The notes beneath the pieces were generated by a model that was given only the letters and a program-made list of their open reading frames with translations, had not been told where the DNA came from and ran no database searches. From assembly GCA_900543605.1 (NCBI GenBank), contig UQSK01000022.1, forward strand, positions 1-29,852: a stretch of DNA of 29,852 nt, given 5' to 3'. Positions 15,531-23,545 of this stretch are shown piece after piece (positions within the stretch are counted from its first letter, which is position 1; each line of letters opens with the position of its first letter). The DNA comes from an uncultured Collinsella sp. (lineage in GTDB: Bacteria > Actinomycetota > Coriobacteriia > Coriobacteriales > Coriobacteriaceae). Position numbers and translations under genes: made by a program.

Positions 15531-16253
15531 TTAATCCTCCTGATAGACGAGCGTGCCGACGGGCTCACCCGAAAGCGCGCGTTTGACGGTGTCCTCGCCA
15601 TCGATGTTGAGGACCAAAATCGGCATACGGTTATCCTGGCACAGCGCCGTGGCCGTGGAATCCATAACCTGCAGACCGCGGACGAGAACCTCGTGATAGG
15701 TAATCTTGTCAAAACGGACGGCATCGGAACACTTGACAGGATCCTTGTCGTAGATGCCGTCAACCTTGGTGGCCTTAATCAGAATCTCGGCACCGATCTC
15801 GCAGGCACGAAGAGCCGCGGCGGTGTCTGTCGTAAAGTACGGATTGCCCGAACCGGCGGCAAAAATAACGACGTTGCCCTTGGAAAGGTGGTTGATGGCG
15901 CGACGGCGAATATAGGGCTCGCAGATCTCGTTCATCTGGATAGCGCTCATCACGCGGCAGGGAACATCGTTGTGCTCGAAGGCATCCTGCAGGGCGAGCG
16001 CGTTCATAACAGTTGCCAGCATGCCCATGTAGTCGGCCTGGGCGCGATCCATGCCACCGGCAGCGCCGGCCATGCCACGGAAAATGTTGCCGCCGCCGAC
16101 AACAACGCCGACCTCATGGCCAACGGCGAGCAGCTCCTTGACCTGCTTGGCAAGATGGTCGGTAACCTTGGGGTCGATGCCATATTGACCGTCGCCCATC
16201 AGTGCTTCGCCGGAAAGCTTAAGAAGCACGCGTTTATATCGGATGTCGGACAA
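15531..16253 (-). CDS. pyrH: UMP kinase PyrH
   Basis: Phosphorylates UMP to UDP, using the amino-acid-kinase fold of the bacterial hexameric enzyme. It takes up the UMP produced by the pyr pathway encoded at the other end of this window. The 240-residue product has the LLKLSGEALMG motif (10-20), GGGNIFRG (about 53-60) and the SGNPYFTTDTAAALRA stretch that binds UMP (about 131-146). The start codon is TTG at 16253, supported by AAAGGAGGATCGCT directly upstream and by full-length homology. An extended -10 promoter lies about 30 bases upstream, and a strong terminator separates it from tsf, so it probably has its own transcription start. Confidence 0.96.
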   Translation of the reverse strand: MSDIRYKRVLLKLSGEALMGDGQYGIDPKVTDHLAKQVKELLAVGHEVGVVVGGGNIFRGMAGAAGGMDRAQADYMGMLATVMNALALQDAFEHNDVPCRVMSAIQMNEICEPYIRRRAINHLSKGNVVIFAAGSGNPYFTTDTAAALRACEIGAEILIKATKVDGIYDKDPVKCSDAVRFDKITYHEVLVRGLQVMDSTATALCQDNRMPILVLNIDGEDTVKRALSGEPVGTLVYQED

Positions 16254-16282
16254 AGCGATCCTCCTTTAATTAGACTCTCAAT

Positions 16283-16291
16283 ATGATAGCA
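16283..16291 (-). promoter_or_regulatory. Candidate extended -10 promoter of pyrH
   Basis: On the minus strand TGC plus TATCAT (TATCAT at 16288-16283) lies between the tsf terminator and the pyrH ribosome site. The predicted transcript would start near 16276. The same nine bases occur in the rpsB and adhE promoter candidates. I see no clear -35. Confidence 0.5.
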
Positions 16292-16312
16292 AAGGCTCTG
16301 ATAAGAGCCATG

Positions 16313-16347
16313 AAAAAGCAGGCTGTGAGTAAAACCCACAGCCTGCT
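16313..16347 (-). terminator. Intrinsic terminator after tsf
   Basis: A perfect 11-pair stem AGCAGGCTGTG (16317-16327) with CACAGCCTGCT (16337-16347) is followed on the minus strand by TTTTT (16313-16317). It ends rpsB-tsf transcripts ahead of pyrH. Confidence 0.9.
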
Positions 16348-16370
16348 CATTACCAGCTACAAGAGCTTAT

Positions 16371-17240
16371 TTACTCGCCACGGACCAGACGGTCGAACGC
16401 AACGACGGTAATGGTGTCACCGAGCTCCTTGGAGACCTGCTCAGCGTACTTCTTGATGGTGAGGGAGCTGTCCTTGATGAACTCCTGCTCGGTGAGCACG
16501 GACTGCTTGTAGAACTTCTCCAGACGGCCAACGGCCATCTTCTCCTGGATAGCCTCGGGCTTGCCGGACTCGGCAGCCTGAGCCATGTAGATCTGCTTCT
16601 CGTGCTCGACGGTCTCAGCCGGAACCTGATCGCGGGTAGCGCAAATCGGGGCGACGGCGGCAACCTGAAGGGCAACGTCGTGGGCGAAGGTCTTGAAGGA
16701 GTCGGCCTGAGCGGTCTCGGCCTTCTCGAAGGCGAACTCGACGAGGACGCCGATCTTACCACCCATGTGGATGTAAGAAGCGAGAGCGCCGTTCTCGGCC
16801 TTGCGGGCGGCGAAACGAGAGATCTTCATGTTCTCGCCCATGATGTGAATCATCTCGGTGAGCTCGGAGGAAACGGTCTCCTCGCCCATCGGCTTCTCGA
16901 GCAGAGCGTCGACGTCAGCCGGCTCGGTGGTAGCGACAACCTCAGCGACCTTGGAAGCAAAGCCGGTGAACTTGGCGTTGGAGCCGACGAAGTCGGTCTC
17001 GCAGGAGAGCTCGAGCAGAGCGCCGGTCTTGCCATCCTCGGAGACGAACGCGGCGACAGCGCCCTCGTTGGTCTCACGGCCAGCCTTCTTGGCAGCCTTG
17101 GCGAGGCCGTTCTTGCGCAGAACGTCGACGGCGGCGTCCATGTCGCCGTCAGCCTCGACGAGAGCCTTCTTGCACTCCATCATCGGGGAGTCGGTCATCT
17201 CGCGGAGCTGCTTGACCATAGCGGCAGTAATCTGGGCCAT
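16371..17240 (-). CDS. tsf: Elongation factor Ts
   Basis: Nucleotide exchange factor that removes GDP from EF-Tu. 289 residues. The N-terminal UBA-like domain has the family signature LREMTDSPMMECKKAL (about 12-27), followed by ETDFVGSN (about 80-87) and the core and C-terminal dimerisation regions. The ATG at 17240 follows GAAAGGAACC; an in-frame ATG 15 bases upstream would swallow the ribosome site. It lies 45 bases downstream of rpsB and is followed by a strong terminator, so rpsB-tsf form a two-gene unit. Confidence 0.97.
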   Translation of the reverse strand: MAQITAAMVKQLREMTDSPMMECKKALVEADGDMDAAVDVLRKNGLAKAAKKAGRETNEGAVAAFVSEDGKTGALLELSCETDFVGSNAKFTGFASKVAEVVATTEPADVDALLEKPMGEETVSSELTEMIHIMGENMKISRFAARKAENGALASYIHMGGKIGVLVEFAFEKAETAQADSFKTFAHDVALQVAAVAPICATRDQVPAETVEHEKQIYMAQAAESGKPEAIQEKMAVGRLEKFYKQSVLTEQEFIKDSSLTIKKYAEQVSKELGDTITVVAFDRLVRGE

Positions 17241-17285
17241 TGTGGTTCCTTTCAAAGAGATGAAAAAGACTTAAATAGGACTGAT

Positions 17286-18014
17286 TTACTCGGCCTTGGG
17301 CTCGGCGGCCATCTCGGCCTCGGAGACCTGCTCCTTGCCAGAGCCAGCGAGGCAGGCGTCGGCCATGAGCTCGCACATAAGGGTGACAGCGGAGATGGCG
17401 TCATCGTTGCAGGGGATGCCGTACTCGACCTCGTCGGGATCGGAGTTGGTGTCGATCAGAGCGACGACGGGGATGTTCAGGCGCTGGGCCTCCTTGATGG
17501 CGTTCTCCTCGCGCTTGGTGTCGATGACGAAGAGAGCCTGGGGCAGACCCTTCATGTCGCGGGCGCCACCGAGGTTGGTCTGAAGCTTAGCGAGCTCCTT
17601 GCCGAGCACTGCCTGCTCCTTCTTGGGCAGCACTGCCATGCGGCCGTCCTCGACCATGGCCTCGAGCTCCTCCATGCGGTTGATGCGGGAGCGGATGGTG
17701 ACGAAGTTGGTCAGCATACCGCCGAGCCAGCGCTGGTTGATGTAGGGCATGTTGGCGCGCTCAGCGGCGTTCTTGACGGCCTCCTGAGCCTGCTTCTTGG
17801 TGCCGACGAACAGTACGTTGCCGCCCTTGGCGACGTTCTTGACGAAGGTGTAGGCCTGGTCGGCGTCAAGGATGGTCTGCTTGAGGTCGAGGATGTAGAT
17901 GCCGTTGCGCTCACCGAAGATGAACGGCTTCATCTTGGGGTTCCAGCGACGGGTCTGGTGACCGAAGTGGCAGCCGGCCTCGAGCAGGGTGCGGATATTA
18001 ATCTTGGTAGCCAT
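17286..18014 (-). CDS. rpsB: 30S ribosomal protein S2
   Basis: Late-assembling protein on the back of the small subunit. The 242-residue product has the usual start MATKINIRTLLEAGCHFGH, the RRWNPKMKPFIFGERNGI block (about 22-39), QRWLGGMLTNF (about 93-103) and PVVALIDTNSDPD (about 185-197). The C-terminus ends in an acidic Ala/Glu tail. The ATG at 18014 follows AGGAGG. It has a strong promoter and a long structured leader upstream, which suggests feedback control of rpsB-tsf by S2 as in other bacteria; this control is an inference. Confidence 0.98.
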   Translation of the reverse strand: MATKINIRTLLEAGCHFGHQTRRWNPKMKPFIFGERNGIYILDLKQTILDADQAYTFVKNVAKGGNVLFVGTKKQAQEAVKNAAERANMPYINQRWLGGMLTNFVTIRSRINRMEELEAMVEDGRMAVLPKKEQAVLGKELAKLQTNLGGARDMKGLPQALFVIDTKREENAIKEAQRLNIPVVALIDTNSDPDEVEYGIPCNDDAISAVTLMCELMADACLAGSGKEQVSEAEMAAEPKAE

Positions 18015-18149
18015 GTTAAACCTCCTGTGGTTTGCCTCCGCGCGGGGTCATCCTCCAAAACCAACCCGGACATGTGCTACCAAAGCCCGGGCACCACGGT
18101 ATGGAGTAGCCGCGCGTGCGTGATAAAAACCTGTTGCCGTGAAGCAACC
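18015..18149 (-). promoter_or_regulatory. Structured rpsB mRNA leader
   Basis: About 135 bases lie between the predicted transcription start and the rpsB ATG. They can fold a GTTGC/GCAAC hairpin at the 5' end (18133-18148). A seven-pair long-range stem CGCGCGG/CCGCGCG (18110-18116 with 18039-18045) encloses a CCCGG/CCGGG hairpin (18065-18069 with 18087-18091). The position and architecture suit an S2-binding autoregulatory leader, though I cannot match it to a known consensus by eye. Confidence 0.5.
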
Positions 18150-18155
18150 CGATGA

Positions 18156-18184
18156 ATGATAGCAGGATTGCCTCTTCCTGCCAA
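18156..18184 (-). promoter_or_regulatory. Promoter of rpsB-tsf
   Basis: Minus-strand TTGGCA (18184-18179), a 17-base spacer and TATCAT (18161-18156) preceded by TGC make a near-consensus promoter with an extended -10. Transcription would start near 18149. It is the best promoter in the window and lies just downstream of the xer stop codon. Confidence 0.75.
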
Positions 18185-18232
18185 CCCGCAATCAAAACCA
18201 CACACCTTGGCGCGGCGCGGGAGGCCCTTCTC

Positions 18233-19153
18233 CTACTCGCCGCGGGGATGTGCCTGACTCACGGCACGCTTGAGGCGTTCGGGAGTGAGATGCGTATAGA
18301 TCTGCGTCGTGGACAAACTCGCATGCCCCAGCAGCTCCTGAACCGAGCGCAGATCCGCGCCGCCCTCGAGCAGGTCGGTCGCAAAGGTATGGCGCATCGC
18401 ATGAGGGGCGATGTCGGCAGGAATGCCGGCAAGTGCCGCAAGCATATGGAACCGCCTCCTGAGCATGGCGGCACTCATACGGTTTCCGCGCGCCGAGATA
18501 AACAGCGGATGCACGCCGTTTGCACCGTCGCCGCGCTTTGCCTGTGCAAGGAGCTGTGGCCTCCCCTCCTCAATATAGTGACGGGTCGCCTCGAGAGCGC
18601 GCCGATACAGGGGTACGATACGCTCTTTGCTCCCCTTGCCCCAAAGTCGCAGCGTTCGCTCGGACCAAGCAATGGACTCCACGTTGAGCGCCGCGAGCTC
18701 CGAGATTCGCGCGCCGGAGGCATAAAGCAACTCGAGCATCGCCGCATCGCGCAGCCCCGCAGGCGCCGAGGTATCGGGGGTCTTGAGCAATGACTCGACT
18801 TGCCGGGTCGTCAGCACACCGGGAAGATCGCGCGGCAGTTTGGGAGAGGATATCGCCGAGACCGCATCGCCCTCAACGATTCCCTCGGCAGCCATCCACC
18901 GATAGAGCGAGCGAATGGCAGACAGGTGTGCCGCAAGGGTCCGAGCCGCCACTTGGCCACCCGACAGCTCGGCCAAATAGGAACGAACGGTCCTTACGTC
19001 GGCGGCGCGAGCGTCGACGTCCTCACGTTCGCACCACGCGGCGAAGCGCTCGAGTCGCGAGGCGTAGGCGGTTACCGTATTGGGGGCGAGCCCTTCGACA
19101 CGTGCAATGTAGGCAATGAACGAGTCAACGGCATCGTACAGGTCAAAGGCTAT
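18233..19153 (-). CDS. xerC: Tyrosine recombinase, XerC/XerD type, start codon not conventional
   Basis: Site-specific recombinase of the type that resolves chromosome dimers at dif. Catalytic residues are all present: R149, K176, H251, R254, H277 and nucleophile Y286 (in TTQIYTHL), numbered from 19153. The first conventional start, TTG at 18976, would remove most of the N-terminal core-binding domain. In-frame codons upstream encode clear family sequence (IARVEGLAPNTVTAYASRLE, then RTVRSYLAELSG), with no ATG, GTG or TTG. The frame reaches the trmFO stop, where GGAGG sits 9 bases before an ATA at 19153; a CTG at 19141 is the other option. From 19153 the length is 306 residues, normal for XerC/D. 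The neighbourhood (trmFO, then rpsB) is as in Firmicutes xerC/codV. XerC versus XerD cannot be settled here. Confidence 0.85.
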   Translation of the reverse strand: MAFDLYDAVDSFIAYIARVEGLAPNTVTAYASRLERFAAWCEREDVDARAADVRTVRSYLAELSGGQVAARTLAAHLSAIRSLYRWMAAEGIVEGDAVSAISSPKLPRDLPGVLTTRQVESLLKTPDTSAPAGLRDAAMLELLYASGARISELAALNVESIAWSERTLRLWGKGSKERIVPLYRRALEATRHYIEEGRPQLLAQAKRGDGANGVHPLFISARGNRMSAAMLRRRFHMLAALAGIPADIAPHAMRHTFATDLLEGGADLRSVQELLGHASLSTTQIYTHLTPERLKRAVSQAHPRGE

Positions 19154-20487
19154 GACCTCTCGCCTCCAAACAGATCGGAGCGCGATTCCAGATAGGCATC
19201 CAGGGCCTTAAGGGCGCGATCCGCGTAGGCCTGATAACGATCGCGCTTGCTGCGACGCTTACCGTCCTCGAGCGGCGGTACGAGGCCAAAGTTAACGTGC
19301 ATGGGCTGGTAGCCCACCGTAGCCGGGTCGGTCGCATACCCCACGAGCGCGCCCAGGGCGCCCACGCGCGGCAGCTCGACGCCCGCGGCACCGATAGCCT
19401 CGGCATAGGTGTTGAGCGCCGCGAGCAGACCTGTCGCCACGGCTTCCATGTATCCCTCGGTACCGGTGATCTGACCGGCCAGACGCACGCCGGTACCGGG
19501 CACGGCAAAGGTGCCATCGAGCACGTGCGGCGCATCGACAAAGGTGTTGCGGTGCATGACGCCGTAGCGGAAGAACTCGGCGTTCTCCAGTCCGGGAACC
19601 ATACGAAAGACGCGCTTCTGTTCGCCGAAGGTCAGGTTGGTCTGGAAGCCAACCAGGTTATAGGCCGTCTTCTCCTTGTTCTCGGCGCGCAGCTGGATCG
19701 CCGCCCAGGGACGGCGACCGGTGCGCGGGTCGGTGAGCCCGACGGGCTTCATGGCACCAAAACGGATGGCATCCTTGCCCGTGCGCGCAACCTCCTCGGC
19801 AGGCTGGCAGGCCTGAAACAGGTCCCCGCCCTCAAAATCCTTGAGCACCACGCGATCGGCCGTGGTGAGCGCCTCGATAAAGGCCTCGTACTCTTCCTTG
19901 TTGAGCGGGGCATTGAGATAGTCGCCACTCCCCTGCTCCTCGTAGCGCGACTGCGAGAACAGCACGTCCATATCGAGCGTCGAGGCATCGACAATCGGGG
20001 CGGCCGCGTCAAAGAACGCCAGGGCGTCACCACCGACAAGCTTCATGACCTCCTCGCTCAATGCCGGCGAGCACAAGGGGCCCGCGGCGATAACCACATG
20101 GCCCTCGGGAATCTGGGTGACCTCACCGTGGACGACCTTGATATTGGGGCGGGCGGCAACCTCGGCCTCGACGAGCTCGGAGAATGTAACACGGTCGACC
20201 GCCAGGGCGCCGCCAGCGGGAACGGCGGCGCGATGAGCGCAGTCGAGCAGCACCGAGCCCATGCGCTCGAGCTCGGCCTTCAGCAGACCGGCGGCGGAAT
20301 CGGGGCGGGTCGACTTAAACGAATTGGAGCAGACGAGCTCCGCCAAGTGATCGGTATGGTGGGCAGGAGAGCTTACTTGCGGGCGCATCTCGCACAGCTT
20401 TACGGCGAACCCGCGATCTGCCAGCTGAATCGCACATTCCGATCCCGCCAGACCGCCACCGATAACCGTCACCTGATCAAACAGCAT
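19150..20487 (-). CDS. trmFO: Folate-dependent tRNA (uracil-54-C5) methyltransferase TrmFO
   Basis: FAD- and methylene-tetrahydrofolate-dependent enzyme making ribothymidine at position 54 of the tRNA T-loop. It replaces TrmA in many Gram-positive bacteria. The 445-residue protein opens with the FAD-binding VTVIGGGLAGSE (7-18), followed by CEMRP (32-36) and CSNSFKS (53-59) with the conserved Cys53. The C-terminal half contains the GYMEA and NFGLVPPLE motifs typical of the GidA-related family. The ATG at 20487 has AAAGGTG 7 bases upstream; a TTG six bases earlier has poorer spacing. It lies 14 bases after dprA, and its stop codon overlaps the upstream end of the xer frame. Confidence 0.96.
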   Translation of the reverse strand: MLFDQVTVIGGGLAGSECAIQLADRGFAVKLCEMRPQVSSPAHHTDHLAELVCSNSFKSTRPDSAAGLLKAELERMGSVLLDCAHRAAVPAGGALAVDRVTFSELVEAEVAARPNIKVVHGEVTQIPEGHVVIAAGPLCSPALSEEVMKLVGGDALAFFDAAAPIVDASTLDMDVLFSQSRYEEQGSGDYLNAPLNKEEYEAFIEALTTADRVVLKDFEGGDLFQACQPAEEVARTGKDAIRFGAMKPVGLTDPRTGRRPWAAIQLRAENKEKTAYNLVGFQTNLTFGEQKRVFRMVPGLENAEFFRYGVMHRNTFVDAPHVLDGTFAVPGTGVRLAGQITGTEGYMEAVATGLLAALNTYAEAIGAAGVELPRVGALGALVGYATDPATVGYQPMHVNFGLVPPLEDGKRRSKRDRYQAYADRALKALDAYLESRSDLFGGERS

Positions 20488-20501
20488 CTGCAAACACCTT
20501 T

Positions 20502-21434
20502 CTAATTGACACGTTTTCCATTGTGACCGAAGGGCGTCTGGGCGTGAAGGGCAAACTTGGAGGGCGCATACCTTCCATCCATCATGCGCTCGATGAGGCC
20601 CTCAAGCTCGAGCGAACCCAGGAGCTTGAGTACGCCGACGGCATCGAGGGAGACGAGCGCGGCGATATCATCGACCTTGAGCGGCGAGGCAATGAGGGCA
20701 TGCATCACGACCTGCTGCGTGGCATCCAGGTCGGCGATACCGGGCGCATCAGGGCGCGAGTAGCGCAGGGTTCCGTATATGCGAGAGATAGCCATCTCGA
20801 TGGACTCCTCGTCGACAATGCAGCAGGCGCCGTTGGCGATAAGATAGTTGGTACCGCGCGACTCGGGAGACAAAATCGAACCCGGCACGGCAAGCAGCTC
20901 GCGCCCCAAGTCCATGGCGGTCTCGGCAGTAGAAAACGTCCCAGATGGCATGCCGGCCTCCGACACAAAGAGCGCCTGCGACAGCGCTGCGATCACGCGA
21001 TTGCGCCGCGGAAAGGCAAACTTACGCGGCCCCATACCCCAAGGCGACATGGACACGACTGCGCCGCCCGTATCGAGCGTGCGCACGATAAGGCCCGCGC
21101 TCGAGCGCGGGTAGACTACATCGGCGCCTGTCCCCAACACCATGACATGTTTACCACCAGCATTGACCGCGGCCCAACCCGACGCCTGGTCGCAACCGAC
21201 CGCACCGCCGGAGACCACCGTCACCCCCGCTTCCACGGCAACCTTGGCTGCAAGCTCCGCAACGGCAAGACCGTAGGGAGAAGCCTTGCGCGCACCGATG
21301 ATAGAGAGCGCCGGCGTCGAGAGCACCTCCGGGTCGCCGCGCACGAACAGCGTCTGGGGTACATCAGAGAGCTCCAAAACGGTATCTGGAAACAACGCAT
21401 CACCGGGATGCAGCTCGTACCGGTTCTCGTCCAT
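20502..21434 (-). CDS. dprA: DprA/Smf DNA-processing protein
   Basis: Loads RecA onto incoming single-stranded DNA during transformation; it is also widespread in bacteria not known to be competent. The 310-residue protein has the Rossmann-like core: IIGARKASPYG (45-55), SGGAVGCDQASGWAA in the position of the usual SGxAxGID motif (75-89), and FPRRNRVIAALS (141-152). A C-terminal winged-helix domain follows (about 236-295). There is no N-terminal SAM domain as in the larger DprA proteins. The ATG at 21434 overlaps the comM stop by one base (TGATG), with GGAGGG 7 bases upstream; a GTG three bases earlier is possible. topA, often found between dprA and trmFO, is absent. Confidence 0.93.
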   Translation of the reverse strand: MDENRYELHPGDALFPDTVLELSDVPQTLFVRGDPEVLSTPALSIIGARKASPYGLAVAELAAKVAVEAGVTVVSGGAVGCDQASGWAAVNAGGKHVMVLGTGADVVYPRSSAGLIVRTLDTGGAVVSMSPWGMGPRKFAFPRRNRVIAALSQALFVSEAGMPSGTFSTAETAMDLGRELLAVPGSILSPESRGTNYLIANGACCIVDEESIEMAISRIYGTLRYSRPDAPGIADLDATQQVVMHALIASPLKVDDIAALVSLDAVGVLKLLGSLELEGLIERMMDGRYAPSKFALHAQTPFGHNGKRVN

Positions 21435-22957
21435 CACTGATCCCTCCGTCCCTGATACATCGCCGCCTCGAGCACATGATCTTGCGTCACACGCTCACTT
21501 TCGGCGACATCGGCAATCGTGCGCGCAATGCGAACCAGACGCACGATGCCGCGCCCCGTAAGATGCGTGCGCTTCGACAGGCCGAGCACGCATTTCTCGG
21601 CGGCCTCGTCGAGTGCAAAGGTCGACACGACACCGTCAATGGACCGTGACTCATCATCCTCGGCCTCGGCATCCGCATCGTCCATACGGGACTCGCGCCA
21701 GACACGAAAAGCCCTACCGCGGACAACGTAGTCGCGCAGCTCGGCCGACGACATGCCCTCAGCGCCATCGATAATCACCTGCGGATCGGGGCGGGTCACG
21801 TCGATCATCAGGTCGATGCGGTCGGCCAAGGGACCGCGCAGCTTGGACCGATAGCGCTCTACCATCGATGCCGAGCAACGACACGGAACCTCGCGATCGC
21901 CCAAAAAGCCGCAGGGGCAGGGATTGCTCGCCGCAAGCAGCTGAAAGCGCGAGGGAAACGTAAAGGCGCCATCGACGCGCACGATCCTGACATAGCCGCG
22001 CTCGATAGGCTGCCTGAGCGTCTGCAGCACACCGGTGGGAAACTCGGCAAGCTCGTCCAAAAAGAGCACGCCGCCATGGGCAAGGCTGATCTCGCCCGGA
22101 TGCACCGGGCGTCCTCCGCCAATAAGGCCCGCTGTCGATATGCTGTGATGGGGGCTTCGAAACGGCCGATGCCCCGCAAGCAGGCCATCGATGTTCTCAC
22201 CCAAGACCGAATGAATGCACAGCGCCTCCTGCTGGTCCTCGACGGAAAGCTCGGGCAAGATACCCGTCATGCGACGCGCAAGCATGGTCTTGCCCGAACC
22301 GGGCGAGCCGATCATGAGAAGGCCGAGCTCCCCTGCCGCCGCAAGCGCTATGCCGCGTTTGGCGACTTCCTGCCCCAACACATCGGCATAATCGAGCTCG
22401 GGCTCAAAGGTGGCCTCGACGCCCTCGGAATCCAAATAATGCCGAGCTGCCTCGCCCATACCGCGGGCAAGCTGCGACAGATGATCGATAAAACCGCAGT
22501 CGACGCCCGCAAGCGGAACATGCTGGTCGGACCTGCCGGCGATGAAAGACAGCCCCATGTCGCGAGCCAGCAGCTGGAACGCCACCTCGCCCTTGACGGG
22601 AAGCACCGTACCATCCAAGCCGAGCTCGCCGGCAATGAGGCAGCGGTCGAGATTGTCACGGGGAATCTGACCGTCGGCCGCAAGCACCGCAATGGCTATC
22701 GGCAGGTCAAAACCGCTACCGGTCTTTCGGATATCGCCCGGCGCCAGATTGACCGTAATACCCGAGCGCGGGATCTCGAATCCGGCGGAGCGCATCGCGC
22801 AGCGAATGCGCCCGCGCGACTCCATGACCTCCATACTCGGGATACCGAGCATCTGGATGCCCGGGATGCCGCCCGCAAGCGACACCTCGACCGTGACGGG
22901 AATCGCCTCGACGCCGCGGATACAGGCTGCGTGAACGGCAAAAGTTTCGAACGCCAT
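21434..22957 (-). CDS. comM: ComM/YifB family Mg-chelatase-like AAA+ ATPase
   Basis: ComM is a hexameric AAA+ helicase that promotes branch migration when transformed DNA is integrated. The 507-residue product has an N-terminal ChlI-type domain (about 1-190, LonP-like fold), Walker A GSPGSGKT (217-224), Walker B VLFLDE (297-302), a CPCG...CRC cysteine cluster (347-361) and a C-terminal helical lid domain. A short acidic stretch (about residues 424-438) looks like a lineage-specific loop. The ATG at 22957 overlaps the yraN stop by one base (TGATG) and has AGGTG upstream. Its company with dprA and yraN is the usual DNA-processing neighbourhood. Confidence 0.94.
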   Translation of the reverse strand: MAFETFAVHAACIRGVEAIPVTVEVSLAGGIPGIQMLGIPSMEVMESRGRIRCAMRSAGFEIPRSGITVNLAPGDIRKTGSGFDLPIAIAVLAADGQIPRDNLDRCLIAGELGLDGTVLPVKGEVAFQLLARDMGLSFIAGRSDQHVPLAGVDCGFIDHLSQLARGMGEAARHYLDSEGVEATFEPELDYADVLGQEVAKRGIALAAAGELGLLMIGSPGSGKTMLARRMTGILPELSVEDQQEALCIHSVLGENIDGLLAGHRPFRSPHHSISTAGLIGGGRPVHPGEISLAHGGVLFLDELAEFPTGVLQTLRQPIERGYVRIVRVDGAFTFPSRFQLLAASNPCPCGFLGDREVPCRCSASMVERYRSKLRGPLADRIDLMIDVTRPDPQVIIDGAEGMSSAELRDYVVRGRAFRVWRESRMDDADAEAEDDESRSIDGVVSTFALDEAAEKCVLGLSKRTHLTGRGIVRLVRIARTIADVAESERVTQDHVLEAAMYQGRRDQ

Positions 22958-23442
22958 CACGACACCTGCCAATCGAACGCGTTGTACTGGTGCTCAATCT
23001 CGGCGATATGCCCGCCGCGAATGGTGACGCCCACGGCATCGAAGCGGATCGCCTTGAGCGGATAATGCTCCATGAGATAGCAACTCGCGATGCGACGATA
23101 GCGCCGCTGCTTTTGGGCGTTCACCGCTTCCTCGGGAAACACCCGAGTATCGCAATCCAGCGCAACACGCCTGGTCTTGACCTCGGCCATCACCACCACA
23201 TCGTCGAGCTCGTCGAGCAGCACCAGGTCGGCCTCGCCCTCCGAGCATCGATAGCCTTGTTCCAGCAATGCATAGCCGCGCTCGTTAAAGTAATCGATTG
23301 CGATAAGCTCGCCCAGCATACCGAGCTCGCGAGGACTGAGCCCCTTGATAAACTCAGGCGTGATCGACCCGCAATCGAGTTCCCCCTCTTCCCAACGTTC
23401 CTTGAGCTGCTGCGTCTTGCTCATTTTGGCTGCGGCACACAT
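22957..23442 (-). CDS. yraN: YraN/UPF0102 family endonuclease-like protein
   Basis: UPF0102 proteins have a PD-(D/E)xK (Holliday-junction-resolvase-like) nuclease fold and are commonly found beside rnhB, comM and dprA. Their cellular role is not well established. The 161-residue product has the family motifs LGMLGE (about 40-45), GEADLVLLD (69-77) and VMAEVKTRR (84-92). This places E70/D72 and E87/K89 at the active site, so it looks catalytically competent. About 38 N-terminal residues precede the usual family start; they are charged and may be a linker. The ATG at 23442 follows AAGGAG at good spacing. It lies 187 bases downstream of rnhB, the largest gap in this part of the run. Confidence 0.88.
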   Translation of the reverse strand: MCAAAKMSKTQQLKERWEEGELDCGSITPEFIKGLSPRELGMLGELIAIDYFNERGYALLEQGYRCSEGEADLVLLDELDDVVVMAEVKTRRVALDCDTRVFPEEAVNAQKQRRYRRIASCYLMEHYPLKAIRFDAVGVTIRGGHIAEIEHQYNAFDWQVS

Positions 23443-23545
23443 GGGGTCTCCTTCCCACTCCCTGCATTGCCTCGATAATGAGGGCAGGTTTCATGCGGGT
23501 AAGTACCGGAAGCAAACCAAAAACCAACCAAATGCCGACAAATGA

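Noticed and set aside
16602..18155. 517-codon open frame on the plus strand opposite tsf and rpsB
   Set aside because: Leu/Gly/Asp/His-rich shadow of two highly expressed genes, also covering the rpsB leader; no family resemblance.
18233..19153. Integrase of a mobile element or integron
   Set aside because: Length, motifs and its position between trmFO and rpsB fit a chromosomal XerC/XerD. No attachment repeats, cargo genes or tRNA target are seen.
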